This document shows, one piece after another, positions 8,606 through 17,786 of a stretch of 64,000 nucleotides of DNA. The translations under genes and the position numbers were made by a program. Source of the stretch: Candidatus Eiseniibacteriota bacterium (lineage in GTDB: Bacteria; Eisenbacteria; RBG-16-71-46; CAIMUX01); the NCBI GenBank assembly GCA_016712505.1, contig JADJQY010000001.1, positions 682,001-746,000 on the forward strand. The letters run 5' to 3'. The notes beneath the pieces are model-generated. The model searched no databases and was not told where the DNA came from. It saw nothing but the letters and a program-made list of their open reading frames with translations. Positions within the stretch are counted from its first letter, which is position 1. The number at the start of each line of letters is the position of its first letter.

Positions 8606-10664
8606 ACGGTCGATCGCGCGCCGGGGGATCTGTCTGCTCCTCGCGTGTCTGGGGCTAGGCGTCGCGCCCCTCGGTGCACCCGACCGGGCACCAGTCGAGC
8701 CGACAGCGTTTGCCTTCGTGAACCTGAATGTCCTCCCGATGGACCGCGATGTCGTGCTCCCGAACCAGACCGTGGTGGTGCGAGGTGAGACGATCGTCAC
8801 GATCGGGGGCGTGGCGGAAGCCGAGTTGCCTCCCGGTGCTGTGGTGGTCGATGGCCGCGGGCGATACCTCATTCCGGGGCTCTACGATCTCTATGCGCAC
8901 GTGCATGAATGGGCCCTCGATCTATTCCTGGCGAGCGGCGTGACGACGGTGCGGAACACAGCTCCCGGGCTCACGGCGCATCTCGCGCTCCGCGAAGCCG
9001 TAGCGCGCGGCGATCGGACCGGCCCGCGCATTCTGACCACCGGTCCCGTGCTCGACGGCTTCGCTCCGAGCTACTCCAGCGTTGGTCCGGTCCGGAGCGC
9101 GCGGGAGGCGGAGGAGATCGTTGCTGCGCAGGTGCGCATCGGCTACGACGGCGTGATGGTCTACTCCGGGGTTGAGCCGCTCCCTTACCTGGCCGCGCTG
9201 CAAGCCGCGCGGCGACTCGGTATCCCCGTCTCCGGGCACTTCCCCCACAAGGTGCCGAGGGAGTTGTTATTTCTCGGCGGGCAACGATCGAAGGAGAACC
9301 TGATCGGGGAAATCGACACGGCGACCGGTCGGCCCTACGTACCGGAGCAGTATCTCGATGCCGACGCGCGCCGCGTCGCGGAGGCGGGGATCTGGACCAT
9401 CCCGACACTGACCATCCACCGCATGCGAGCCGAGACGGCGCATGCGGACAGCCTTCTTTCACGACCCGAACTCCGAAACGTCCCTCCTCGTCAGCGAGAG
9501 CATTGGCGGCGATCTGAGGGGCGTCTCTATGGAGTGAAGGGGTATGCCTACGGTGGTGCGCCGGACCTGGTTCGGCGCCTGCATGCGGCCGGGGCAAGGC
9601 TACTGGCCGGCTCCGATGCCGGGTATCCCTTCATCGTGCCCGGGGTGTCCCTCCACGATGAGCTGGACAACCTCGTCGACGCCGGACTCAGCCGATACGA
9701 GGCACTCCGGGCGGCGACCCGGGACGCGGCCGTGTATCTGGGCGAAGCGGAACGCGCGGGTACCATCGCCGTCGGAAAGCGCGCAGACTTCCTTCTGGTC
9801 GAGTCCGATCCCCGGCGGGATCTGCGGACCCTCCGGCACCCGCATGGTGTCATGGCCTCCGGGCGGTGGTCGTTGCGCGCCGAGCTGGACGCACGAGTGG
9901 AGCGCAACGCTGCGAGTCTCGGGCCCGGCCGCAATCGCTTCGAGGAGTTCTCGGAGCTTGATCGCCACGGGGCCGGGATAGAGCTGGAGGAGTACGAGAT
10001 CTTCGTCGGTGACCTCTCCGTCGGCTCCGCACGCTACGCAGTGTGGCAAGAATCGGGGGTCGGTGAGCGCATGCACTACCAGGCGGCAGTCGATCCCCAC
10101 CTGGCAACCCGCACGGAGATGCGACTTGTGCGCGACGCGAGCGGGCAGTGTGACGAGATCCACGTTAGCCGAGACATGGCCGGCGCTCGATCCGAGGTGC
10201 GGGTGCGGCGGTTGGCGGGAGGATATGCGGCCGTGGAGGCGAACCTTCCGTTTCAAGAGCCGATCGCGTGGACGGAGGCGATCGCAGACGGCGATCTGCT
10301 CGGCGGACCGCTGGACGCCGTGAATGTCGATCTGGACGCGGTGCTCAACACGCGCCTCCTCATCAACCAGGTACGTCTTCTGGGATCGAGCGGGGAGCTC
10401 CTCGTTCCGATGAAGCGAGTGGAACTGAACGAGGAGGAGCACGGACGGGAAGGTGTGGTCGGCGATGCCGTCTTTCGCGTGGCGCCAGATCCGGTCCCGA
10501 CGGAACCCGGGAGCGTCGTCACCATGCGGTATCGCATCTACTGCCCGGGGCTCAACGGGAGTGGGGTCTCCACGATGCTCGTCGACCTGGAGGCGGACGG
10601 ACGAATCGCCCGGATCTCCTCGGCCGACGGATTCCTGCGGCAAGTGAGGAGATCGTCTCACTAA
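8595..10664 (+). CDS. Exported amidohydrolase-family metal-dependent hydrolase with extra C-terminal domain
   Basis: This is a 689-residue protein starting at GTG 8595 inside the preceding gene. A short signal peptide (ICLLLACLGLGVAPLG) is followed by an amidohydrolase core: the first beta segment ends in a metal-binding HVH (GLYDLYAHVHEW), then come HFPHK, AGSDAGYP and the C-terminal composite-domain motif GTIAVGKRADFLLVESDP, as in imidazolonepropionase-like dipeptidases. Residues about 445-689 form an additional beta-rich region (EEYEIFVGDLSVGSARY onward) that I cannot assign. The enzyme probably hydrolyses a C-N bond in the periplasm; the substrate is unknown. Confidence 0.82.
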   Translation: MRSRRSIARRGICLLLACLGLGVAPLGAPDRAPVEPTAFAFVNLNVLPMDRDVVLPNQTVVVRGETIVTIGGVAEAELPPGAVVVDGRGRYLIPGLYDLYAHVHEWALDLFLASGVTTVRNTAPGLTAHLALREAVARGDRTGPRILTTGPVLDGFAPSYSSVGPVRSAREAEEIVAAQVRIGYDGVMVYSGVEPLPYLAALQAARRLGIPVSGHFPHKVPRELLFLGGQRSKENLIGEIDTATGRPYVPEQYLDADARRVAEAGIWTIPTLTIHRMRAETAHADSLLSRPELRNVPPRQREHWRRSEGRLYGVKGYAYGGAPDLVRRLHAAGARLLAGSDAGYPFIVPGVSLHDELDNLVDAGLSRYEALRAATRDAAVYLGEAERAGTIAVGKRADFLLVESDPRRDLRTLRHPHGVMASGRWSLRAELDARVERNAASLGPGRNRFEEFSELDRHGAGIELEEYEIFVGDLSVGSARYAVWQESGVGERMHYQAAVDPHLATRTEMRLVRDASGQCDEIHVSRDMAGARSEVRVRRLAGGYAAVEANLPFQEPIAWTEAIADGDLLGGPLDAVNVDLDAVLNTRLLINQVRLLGSSGELLVPMKRVELNEEEHGREGVVGDAVFRVAPDPVPTEPGSVVTMRYRIYCPGLNGSGVSTMLVDLEADGRIARISSADGFLRQVRRSSH

Positions 10665-10849
10665 CCCGCTCGCCTCGATCCGGGCGGCGCATTTTCGTCT
10701 CGCGACAGGGGAATCGCTTTCGCTAACTTCCGTCGATCGATCCCGCCTGCGGTAGACCCATCGCTCGATGCGCACGCAGGGCGCGGAACTTCGATTCGTT
10801 CCCCGGCAAGGCGCGCCTCATCCGCGCGACTTTTCGAAAGGACTCCGTC

Positions 10850-11296
10850 ATGGCGACCGGTACCATCCGTCTGCACCGGGTGTTTCAGGGTACACCCGAC
10901 AAGCTCTATCGCGCCTTCCTCACACCGGAAGCACTGGCCAAGTGGCTTCCGCCGAACGGCTTCACCTGCAAGGTGCACCACATGGACGTGCGGGTGGGCG
11001 GCAGCTTCAAGATGTCGTTCACCAACTTCGGCAGCGGAAACAGCCACTCCTTCGGTGGAGAATACCGTGAGCTGGTCGAGAACCAGCGCATCTGCTACAC
11101 CGACACGTTCGACGATCCGGGGCTTCCGGGGGAGATGCTGGTCACGATCACCCTCACGCCGGTCTCCTGTGGGACCAACGTCGACATCGTGCAGGAGGGG
11201 GTGCCGGAAGTGATCCCGGTCGAGGCCTGCTATCTCGGATGGCAGGAATCGCTGATTCTCCTGGCGAAGTTGGTCGATCCCGTGATCCCCGGATAG
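10850..11296 (+). CDS. AHSA1/SRPBCC-domain protein
   Basis: This is a 148-residue protein. It spans a complete AHSA1 fold: an N-terminal strand ending FQGTPDKLYRAFLTPEALAKWLPP, the central MDVRVGGSFKMSFTNF, and the C-terminal helix CYLGWQESLILLAKLVDP. These START-like proteins bind hydrophobic ligands or act in stress responses; the specific ligand is not predictable. ATG 10850 follows GAAAGGA with good spacing. It stands in a group of small accessory genes on the same strand. Confidence 0.88.
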   Translation: MATGTIRLHRVFQGTPDKLYRAFLTPEALAKWLPPNGFTCKVHHMDVRVGGSFKMSFTNFGSGNSHSFGGEYRELVENQRICYTDTFDDPGLPGEMLVTITLTPVSCGTNVDIVQEGVPEVIPVEACYLGWQESLILLAKLVDPVIPG

Positions 11297-11375
11297 TCGG
11301 CCGAAGGCACGAACCCGGAGATCGCCGCGACCGGATCAAGAAACCGCGACCGGACCAAGAAACGGAGAGGAACCG

Positions 11376-11696
11376 ATGAGTCAAGGTGATCCGATCTGTC
11401 CCCGGTGCGACCAGCCGTTTGCCCTCGAGGCCTTTCTCGCCGCGGTCTCCGGCTATTCGACCGTGACCGACTCCGGCGGCTCGGTCTGTCCGGCATGCAA
11501 CGATGGGATGGAGTTCCGCGTCGGGAACGGATCACTCGAACTTGGTTACACCTACTGGTCCGGCTCGCTCCACTTCGAGGGCGTGAAGGTGTTCAAGATC
11601 GCCAGCCTGCGGCGCGGCACCGACGCCGGAGCGGTCTACGCGGAGTACGCCGAGAAGCGCTACCTGCTCTCGCCGCCTCCTGCGTCGCCGGACTGA
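11376..11696 (+). CDS. Small zinc-ribbon protein
   Basis: This is a 106-residue protein. CPRC (residues 8-11) and CPAC (about 38-41) form one likely zinc ribbon; the rest is beta-rich (LELGYTYWSGSLHFEGVKVFKIA) with no motif I recognise. GAGAGGAACC precedes ATG 11376. It is 79 bases after the AHSA1 gene and converges on the VOC gene across a short hairpin. Confidence 0.65.
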   Translation: MSQGDPICPRCDQPFALEAFLAAVSGYSTVTDSGGSVCPACNDGMEFRVGNGSLELGYTYWSGSLHFEGVKVFKIASLRRGTDAGAVYAEYAEKRYLLSPPPASPD

Positions 11697-11705
11697 GGGG
11701 CAAAC

Positions 11706-11721
11706 GGGGGCTCAGGCCCCC
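11706..11721. terminator. Possible bidirectional hairpin between convergent genes
   Basis: GGGGGC-TCAG-GCCCCC forms a 6-bp stem with a 4-base loop between the convergent zinc-ribbon and VOC genes and contains the VOC stop codon. There is no T tract, so intrinsic termination is uncertain. Confidence 0.35.
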
Positions 11722-12095
11722 GCGCCGGCCCCGGGTTCGTACTGCATCGCGCAGACGACGTTTCCTTCAGGGTCCTCGAACTGGATCATCGTTCCGACCT
11801 TCTCGATGGTGAACGGTGGGCAGGTGATCTTACCGCCCGCGTTCGAGACGGCCGCTGCCGTCCCCTGGATGTTTGCCACCGCGATCGTGCACTCGAATCC
11901 GATCATGCCGCGACCCTGCACCGCCTCACGCCGCTTCTGCAGGGCGCCCTGGATCCCACTCTGACCGGTACGGATGAGCCAGAAGTCGGGAGGTCCCCAG
12001 GGGGTGAATGTCCAGCCAAAGGCGGTTTCATAGAACTGCTTCGCGCGAGCGCAGTCGTCGGCGTGGATCGCAAAGTGAGCGATGTGATTGGTCAT
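11712..12095 (-). CDS. VOC-family (glyoxalase-like) protein
   Basis: This is a 127-residue protein on the minus strand. It has two beta-alpha-beta-beta-beta modules: HFAIHADDCARAKQFYETAFGWTF at the N terminus and the C-terminal FEDPEGNVVCAMQYEP with the typical metal-ligand Glu region. ATG 12095 has AAGGAG 7 bases upstream. VOC proteins include glyoxalases, dioxygenases and antibiotic-binding proteins, so the substrate is unknown. It is divergent from the AraC regulator at 12179, which may control it. Confidence 0.85.
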   Translation of the reverse strand: MTNHIAHFAIHADDCARAKQFYETAFGWTFTPWGPPDFWLIRTGQSGIQGALQKRREAVQGRGMIGFECTIAVANIQGTAAAVSNAGGKITCPPFTIEKVGTMIQFEDPEGNVVCAMQYEPGAGAGA

Positions 12096-12160
12096 CGGGC
12101 GTCTCCTTCGGGTTGTAGCTGACTCCGGCCGATCATACGCGGATTGCTCTTGGCGTCTTG

Positions 12161-12185
12161 TCGACATATCGTCAATAAATGTCGA
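12161..12185. promoter_or_regulatory. Inverted repeat at the start of the AraC regulator, possible operator
   Basis: TCGACAT (12161-12167) and ATGTCGA (12179-12185) are perfect inverted arms 11 bases apart. The second arm contains the ATG of the regulator. The position in a divergent intergenic region suits autoregulation; this is an inference. Confidence 0.4.
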
Positions 12186-13027
12186 AAAACCGCCAAAGTT
12201 CGCCCCACGCGGAGGACTCCCTGATCGTGCGATCGCTGGCCCTGCGACTCCCGGCCGGCGCCCGGATCAGCGAGCACGACCACCCATGGCATCAGGTGAT
12301 CTTCGCCGTCCGTGGGGTGATGGCCGTGGAGGCCACGGCCAGGAGGTGGGTGGTCCCTCCCCAGCGGGCGCTCTGGGTGCCGACGGGGGTGCCCCATGGC
12401 ATCGAGATGATCGGCGAGACCTGGATGCGGACGGTCTACATCCGTCCGTGGTTTGGCCCGGCGATGGATGAAAGGATTCGCGTGCTGGAGGTCCGACCAC
12501 TGCTGCGGGAACTTCTGCTCGAGGTCGTCCGGGTCGGAATGTTGGGGGAGGGAGGGACGGATGAACGGGACCTGGCCGCCGTCCTGGTGGCACAGATCGG
12601 TGCAGCATCCGCCTTCGGGATCGAGTTGCCGCTTCCCCTCGATTCCCGGGCAAGGGCCGTCGCAGACGAGGTCTGCCGTCGGCCCGGCGCGAGCGTGCCG
12701 CTCGACTCACTCGCAGCGGCCGCGGGTGCCGGAGCACGCACCGTCGAACGCCTGTTCCTCAACGAGACAGGCCTTTCATTCGGTCGTTGGCGCCAGCAGG
12801 CACGCCTTCAGCACGCGCTACGCAGGCTGGCCGAAGGCGACGGAGTGACGCAAGTCGCGTTGCAATGTGGCTATGAAAGTCCCAGTGCCTTTGTCTTGAT
12901 GTTTCGCCGTGCGCTCGGCTTCACTCCGGGAGAGTACCGACGGAACTCGGCGGGGCGAAATCACCGTTCGGACCACCCCCGCGGAGCGTCGGATCGCTCG
13001 CGCGGCGAAGGGGGAGAGCTCACTTGA
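12179..13027 (+). CDS. AraC-family regulator with cupin sensor domain (NimR-like)
   Basis: This is a 282-residue protein. The N terminus is a cupin (LPAGARISEHDHPWHQVIFAVRGVM, then VPTGVPHGIEM). The C terminus has two helix-turn-helices (SLAAAAGAGARTVERLFLNETGLSFGRWRQQARLQHALRRL and VTQVALQCGYESPSAFVLMFRRALGFTPGEYRR), the order seen in NimR/YdiP-type regulators. A 30-residue basic tail follows. The gene is divergent from a VOC gene, and its stop overlaps the next start by TTGA. Confidence 0.9.
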   Translation: MSKNRQSSPHAEDSLIVRSLALRLPAGARISEHDHPWHQVIFAVRGVMAVEATARRWVVPPQRALWVPTGVPHGIEMIGETWMRTVYIRPWFGPAMDERIRVLEVRPLLRELLLEVVRVGMLGEGGTDERDLAAVLVAQIGAASAFGIELPLPLDSRARAVADEVCRRPGASVPLDSLAAAAGAGARTVERLFLNETGLSFGRWRQQARLQHALRRLAEGDGVTQVALQCGYESPSAFVLMFRRALGFTPGEYRRNSAGRNHRSDHPRGASDRSRGEGGELT

Positions 13028-15108
13028 AGCAAACACGAGTCGACACCCGCTATCCGCTGGCGCGACGCGATGGGGAAGGCGGCTACGTCGCCCATGGGCG
13101 GAGGTTCGAAGACCCCTACGCCTGGATGGAGGATCTCGACGCGCCGGAGACCGTGGCCTGGATTGCCGAGCAGGAGCGGCTCACCGATTCGGTTCTGGGC
13201 GCTGTACCGGGCAGGGATTGGCTTCGAGGAAAGGTAGCCCAGGCGCACCGCTATGCGCGGCAGTCGGCCCCCACTCAGGCGGGAGACCACGGGCAGGTCT
13301 TCATCTGGTACGCCGATCCGGGAGACGAGAAGCTGAAGTTCGCCCTCCGGCGTGATCCGGATGGACCGCTCGAGACACTCCTCGATCCGAACCGCTGGGC
13401 CGCCGAGGAAACGCTGGTGTTTGCCCTGCCGTCGCCGGACGGACGATTCGTTGCCTTCGGGAAGGCGGTCGGAAGCACGCACGCCGCCTCGATTCGTGTA
13501 CTCGAGGTGGATACGGGTCGCACTCTCTCCGATCGACCCCGCGGCACCAATCACGCCTCACTTGCCTGGCGACCGGATAGCAGCGGCTTCTTCTACTCCG
13601 CCTGCCCGGACCCCGGCGAAGTACCGACAGGAGAAGAGCCGTACTGGAACGCGATCTACGACCATCGCATCGGCTCGGAACGCCCCGCCCGCAAACTCCA
13701 CGGCGATGAACTGAACAAGGAACTGTGGTGCGCGGTGCAGGTCACCGAGTGTGGTCGCTTTGCCATCCTCTACAAATGGGACTACGTCCACGCGAACATG
13801 GTCCATCTGCTCCGCTTGTCGGACGAGGCGCTGATTCCGGTCGTCTCTGAGCTACGGGCGATCCACCAGGTGCAGTTGGTCGACGACGTCCTCCTGATCG
13901 TCACGGATCTGGACGCGCCACGCGGACGACTCTGCCGGGCCACCCTCGACGAGCCCGGGGTGTGGACCACTCTCATTCCCGAGGGGCACGACACGCTCCA
14001 GACGGTCACCGGTATTGGCGGGCGCCTCTACGCCGTTTACTCGCACGCGGCATCTCACCACGTCCGCATCTACGACGCGGAGGGGCGCTATTTGCGCGAC
14101 CTCCCCTTGCCGGCCCCGGGGTCGGTGAACCGCAATGAGGGCGAGGGCGTCGTCGCGGGGATCAGCGGATCGTGGCACGGCGATGACGTCTGGGTGAACT
14201 TTACTTCGTGGGTGCAACCGCCGTCGGTCTACCGCTACGACCATGCCGCGAATCGTCTCCTGCCGTATCACGTGCCCGAGATCGGCGTCGACTGGAGTGA
14301 GGTGGTCTCCCGGCAGGTGTGGTACGAGTCGCCGGATGGAACCCCAGCGTCGATGTTCCTGGTGCACCGCAAGAACCTCGCGGCCGATGGGACGAACTTC
14401 GTGCGACTGGGGGGATATGGCGGGTTCAACATCCCTCTCGAACCCCGCTACTCCCCGGTTCACGCCGCTTGGCTGCAGTTCGGCGGGGTGCTCGCCTTCG
14501 CGAACATCCGCGGTGGGGGGGAGTATGGCCGCGCGTGGCACGAAGCCGCACTCAAAACCGGAAGACAGAAGGCCTTCGACGACTTCATCGCGGCGGCCCG
14601 ATGGCTCGTCTCGTCCGGGCTGAGTGTGCCCGAGCGGATCGCTGCGCGCGGCAACAGCAATGGCGGACTCCTGGTCGCCACCACCGCCTTGCAGGCTCCG
14701 GAGGCCTTCGGAGCGATCTTCTGCCGCGCCCCGATTCTCGACATGCTCCGCTTTCCGAGCTTCGGATTCCTGAACTCGGCCGTAACGGAGTACGGCTCTC
14801 CGGACGACCCGATCGAAGGTCCCTACCTCGCAGGCTATTCGCCCTACCACAACATCCGCGGGGATCGCGAGTACCCGGCCATGGCAATCGTCCCGGCGCT
14901 CAACGATCACATCGCGCCGCCCCACGATCCGCTGAAGATGGTCGCGCGCCTCCAGGCGGAGGCAGGTCCGGGCGGGCCGTTCCTGCTCCTGCCCCTCCGT
15001 TCCTCCGGGCACGGCGGGGGCACCACCCTCTCAGCGCTGATCGAGCAGGACCTGAACGAGCTCTGCTTCTATTGCTGGGCTCTGGGAGTGCCGGTCCCGA
15101 TCCCTTGA
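13024..15108 (+). CDS. Prolyl oligopeptidase family serine peptidase (S9A)
   Basis: This is a 694-residue protein, typical S9A length. The N-terminal RFEDPYAWMEDLDAPETVAWIAEQ is the family signature, followed by a seven-bladed propeller. The C-terminal alpha/beta hydrolase has the nucleophile Ser545 in GNSNGG, Asp628 in ALNDHIAPP and His663 in SSGHGGG. These enzymes cleave short peptides after proline or related residues. No signal peptide is visible, so it is probably cytosolic. It starts at TTG 13024, overlapping the AraC gene stop, which implies translational coupling. Confidence 0.93.
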   Translation: MKQTRVDTRYPLARRDGEGGYVAHGRRFEDPYAWMEDLDAPETVAWIAEQERLTDSVLGAVPGRDWLRGKVAQAHRYARQSAPTQAGDHGQVFIWYADPGDEKLKFALRRDPDGPLETLLDPNRWAAEETLVFALPSPDGRFVAFGKAVGSTHAASIRVLEVDTGRTLSDRPRGTNHASLAWRPDSSGFFYSACPDPGEVPTGEEPYWNAIYDHRIGSERPARKLHGDELNKELWCAVQVTECGRFAILYKWDYVHANMVHLLRLSDEALIPVVSELRAIHQVQLVDDVLLIVTDLDAPRGRLCRATLDEPGVWTTLIPEGHDTLQTVTGIGGRLYAVYSHAASHHVRIYDAEGRYLRDLPLPAPGSVNRNEGEGVVAGISGSWHGDDVWVNFTSWVQPPSVYRYDHAANRLLPYHVPEIGVDWSEVVSRQVWYESPDGTPASMFLVHRKNLAADGTNFVRLGGYGGFNIPLEPRYSPVHAAWLQFGGVLAFANIRGGGEYGRAWHEAALKTGRQKAFDDFIAAARWLVSSGLSVPERIAARGNSNGGLLVATTALQAPEAFGAIFCRAPILDMLRFPSFGFLNSAVTEYGSPDDPIEGPYLAGYSPYHNIRGDREYPAMAIVPALNDHIAPPHDPLKMVARLQAEAGPGGPFLLLPLRSSGHGGGTTLSALIEQDLNELCFYCWALGVPVPIP

Positions 15109-15211
15109 GGCCAAATCTGAGCAGGTGCACCGTGCGAACCGGTGGCTTAGGTTCAAGGGCGATGGAACGGACCCACAGCGGCGCGAACGGTTGCGCCACG
15201 GAAAGGCGGCC

Positions 15212-16123
15212 ATGCGGATTGCGGTACTTCGCTGTCAGAAACTGCCCAAGTTCGTCACCTGGGAGATCGAAAGTCCCGAGGAACTCTTTGTCGATTACAC
15301 TCTGCTCATCGAGGCGTTCGCGGAGCGCGGAGTCGAGGCGCTAGCCGTCGCCTGGGATGATCCCGAGGTAGATTGGGGCAAGTTCGATCTCGCGTTGATC
15401 CGCAGCACCTGGGACTACATCGATGATCGGGATCGGTTCCTCGCCACCCTGGGAAGAATCGCCGGTTCGTGTCGCCTCGAGAACCAGCTCGATACCATCC
15501 GATGGAACAGCGAGAAGCACTACCTGTTCGATCTGGCGGATGCAGACGTGCGCACCGTTCCGACGGTCCAGGTCTCGGTGGTTGAGCCGGACGATCTGGA
15601 GCTGACGGTCAGTGGCCGAGGTTGGAAGACGGTGGTCTTGAAACCCCGGATAGGCGCCGGAAGCGCGGACATCCACCGAATTCCCGCGCAGCACGCGGTC
15701 CGCACCCTGGAGGAGCTGTACGCACAGGATCCGACGAAGGAGTACATTCTCCAGCCTTTCATCGAGACGATCACGACCGAGGGGGAGTGGTCCTATGTCT
15801 ACATCGCTGGAGCCCTGAGTCACGTGCTGATCAAGAAGCCGGCCGAGGGGGACTTTCGCTCGCACGGCGTTCACGGCGGCACCGTGTCTCTGGCCGAGGC
15901 CAGCCCGGGTGACAGGCTCCAGGTGGATGCGATGCTCAAGCAGATCCAGAAGCAGTTCCCGTTCGACCCGCTCTACAGCAGGGTGGATGTGATTCGGGCA
16001 GAGGGCCGGCTCGCGATCATGGAACTCGAGTTGATCGAGCCGATGCTGTACCTCGGTTCCGCGCCGGGCGCAGCCGGGCGGTTGGCCGATGCAGCCATCG
16101 CCCGGGCGAAGCTGCCTCGTTGA
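15212..16123 (+). CDS. ATP-grasp domain protein
   Basis: This is a 303-residue protein. MRIAVLRCQK starts the pre-ATP-grasp fold; ALIRSTWDYIDDRDRFLATL, the lysine-bearing VVLKPRIGAGSADIHRI and the metal-binding MELELIEPMLYL match ATP-grasp ligases of the RimK/cycloserine-biosynthesis DcsG type. The reaction would couple a carboxylate to an amine using ATP; the substrates are unknown. ATG 15212 has GAAAGG upstream. A longer start at 15125 is possible but the family begins here. Confidence 0.85.
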   Translation: MRIAVLRCQKLPKFVTWEIESPEELFVDYTLLIEAFAERGVEALAVAWDDPEVDWGKFDLALIRSTWDYIDDRDRFLATLGRIAGSCRLENQLDTIRWNSEKHYLFDLADADVRTVPTVQVSVVEPDDLELTVSGRGWKTVVLKPRIGAGSADIHRIPAQHAVRTLEELYAQDPTKEYILQPFIETITTEGEWSYVYIAGALSHVLIKKPAEGDFRSHGVHGGTVSLAEASPGDRLQVDAMLKQIQKQFPFDPLYSRVDVIRAEGRLAIMELELIEPMLYLGSAPGAAGRLADAAIARAKLPR

Positions 16124-16247
16124 GCAGGTCCGGGAGCGCCCGGCCGCTCGAACTCCGCCTGCTTCTCCGGCGACCGAGGTCCACGAGCGCCCCTGCCGGC
16201 GCCTCGGCGTCGGGCTTCCGCGCAAGTTGTCATCACGGGAGGTGAAC

Positions 16248-16796
16248 GTGCTCACTGGAACGCTAACCACGCTCCGTCAGATTCGCGACGGAGACCTGGA
16301 GCTGCTCTGGCAGCGACATGCCGACATCGACGACCGGGGGCTCTACTTCCCCATCGGCGTCATGTCGTGGCCCAAGTTCGCGCGGCAGTACTCCGAGAAC
16401 GGCTTCTGGAGCGAAGAGGAAGGGATGCTGGTCATCTCCGACCGCGAAGGGGGCATTCTCGGCCACATCGAGTTCTTCCGCACGGCGAACTACCTCGATG
16501 AGTTCGAGCTCTCTTACCAGATCTACGGCAAGGAAAACCGCAACCGCGGCGTCGCGACCGAGGTCGTCCAGCTCCTCACGCGCTATCTCTTCGAGAAGTC
16601 GAAGTGGAACCGGATTCGATTGATGATCCACCCGGACAACAAGGCATCCGTCCGCGTCGCGGAGAAGGCGGGTTACACCTTCGAGTCGATCGCTCTGGGT
16701 GTCTGGTACAACCGCGGCGTCAACCACGACCTCGCGATCTACCGGATCCTGCGGCGCGAGTGGGCGGCCCTCGTCGCCCCGTCGTCGGCGTCGTAG
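16248..16796 (+). CDS. GNAT-family N-acetyltransferase (RimJ/RimL-like)
   Basis: This is a 182-residue protein. Start GTG 16248 lies 5 bases after GGGAGG. The acetyl-CoA-binding region is seen in YQIYGKENRNRGVATEVVQLLTRYLF (Q/RxxGxA-like), followed by IRLMIHPDNKASVRVAEKAGYTFES, typical of RimJ/RimL-type enzymes that acetylate N termini or small amines. The substrate is unknown. A second, different GNAT gene follows 22 bases later. Confidence 0.87.
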   Translation: MLTGTLTTLRQIRDGDLELLWQRHADIDDRGLYFPIGVMSWPKFARQYSENGFWSEEEGMLVISDREGGILGHIEFFRTANYLDEFELSYQIYGKENRNRGVATEVVQLLTRYLFEKSKWNRIRLMIHPDNKASVRVAEKAGYTFESIALGVWYNRGVNHDLAIYRILRREWAALVAPSSAS

Positions 16797-16818
16797 TCCG
16801 GAGAAAGGGGTCCCGCGC

Positions 16819-17376
16819 ATGGAGGAGCTCAAGCCCGGCCACTACTGGAAGACACCGTTCATCTGGGAACCCGGTATTCCGGTTCCGCCGAGCCCGGCCC
16901 ATCTCAGGTTCGAGCCGGCTCCCGACGCCTGGCTCAGATCCGCCATCACGAACGTTGTGGCCGCTTCGATGGATCCTTCGGACCACTGGGCCAGTCGCGA
17001 GCTGGGTCCGGAGGGGACCCTGCGCGAGCTATTCGCGCTTCTTCCCCAGCACTTCACGTTTCAACCCGACTGGTGGCGTCTGGCCCGCGACGCGGAGGAA
17101 CGGGCGGTAGGCTTCGTCCTGCCGGCCCTCTTCAGCGATCCTCGCACCCAGCGCGATGGCCGCCCCGAGGGCACAGTCTTCTACATGGGCGTCTTGCCCG
17201 GCTTCCGCGGCCACCACTACGGCGAGGCTCTCCTCGGCGAGTCGACCCGGATTCTCTCCGCGGCCGGCTGCTGGCGCATCTTGTGCGACACCGGCACCGA
17301 CAACGCCCCGATGGTCGCCGCCTTCCGCCGCGCCGGCTACCTCGAGTGGGAGCCCTGGCAACGGCCGCTGGCGTGA
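16819..17376 (+). CDS. GNAT-family N-acetyltransferase
   Basis: This is a 185-residue protein. The C-terminal half carries the acetyl-CoA motif (VFYMGVLPGFRGHHYGEALLGESTRILSAAG) and CDTGTDNAPMVAAFRRAGYLEWEPW. The N-terminal half contains the DHWASRE and FQPDWWRLARD segments and is not assignable. It lies directly downstream of another GNAT gene, but sequence similarity between the two is low. The substrate is unknown. Confidence 0.82.
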   Translation: MEELKPGHYWKTPFIWEPGIPVPPSPAHLRFEPAPDAWLRSAITNVVAASMDPSDHWASRELGPEGTLRELFALLPQHFTFQPDWWRLARDAEERAVGFVLPALFSDPRTQRDGRPEGTVFYMGVLPGFRGHHYGEALLGESTRILSAAGCWRILCDTGTDNAPMVAAFRRAGYLEWEPWQRPLA

Positions 17377-17481
17377 CGAGCGCGTAGGGTGGAACGTCGG
17401 CTACTCCCCCGGGAGGATCGATCAGCGTCCACTCGACGAGCCGCTCCGGTCGGCCGGGTTGCCAGAAGATTCCGGTTACCT

Positions 17482-17497
17482 GTACGCTCAACCGTAC
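17482..17497. promoter_or_regulatory. Inverted repeat upstream of Phd/RelE module, possible operator
   Basis: GTACG-N6-CGTAC lies 13 bases before the antitoxin start. Phd/YefM antitoxins autorepress through TGTACA-like boxes, and the left arm reads TGTACG. Confidence 0.4.
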
Positions 17498-17510
17498 GTG
17501 TGGAGGACAT

Positions 17511-17786
17511 ATGAGCAAGGTTCCCGAGATCATTCCCGTAACAGATCTGCGCCAAGACGCCGCTGCTGTCATTCGCCGCGTGCAGGGATCCAAGGAGCCG
17601 ATGGTGATTACCCAACGTGGACGCGCCGCGGCAGTGCTCCTCAGCTTTGAGTCGTACGAAGAATCGCGCCAGGAGATGGAGATGCTACGAGCCCTGGCGC
17701 GCGGCGAGCAGGAGATCATCGAAGGTAAGGGGCACGGCCTGGAAAGCGTGTTCCGCGACGCGGATCGCCTTCTCCGGGGGCGTTGA
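17511..17786 (+). CDS. Phd/YefM-family antitoxin
   Basis: This is a 91-residue protein. The N-terminal IIPVTDLRQDAAAVIRRVQGSKEPMVITQRGRAAAVLLSFESYE is the complete Phd/YefM DNA-binding fold; the Glu-rich C terminus would wrap the toxin. ATG 17511 follows GGAGG. The stop overlaps the next start (TTGA), the classic antitoxin-first operon. It should neutralise the RelE-like toxin and repress the pair. Confidence 0.9.
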   Translation: MSKVPEIIPVTDLRQDAAAVIRRVQGSKEPMVITQRGRAAAVLLSFESYEESRQEMEMLRALARGEQEIIEGKGHGLESVFRDADRLLRGR

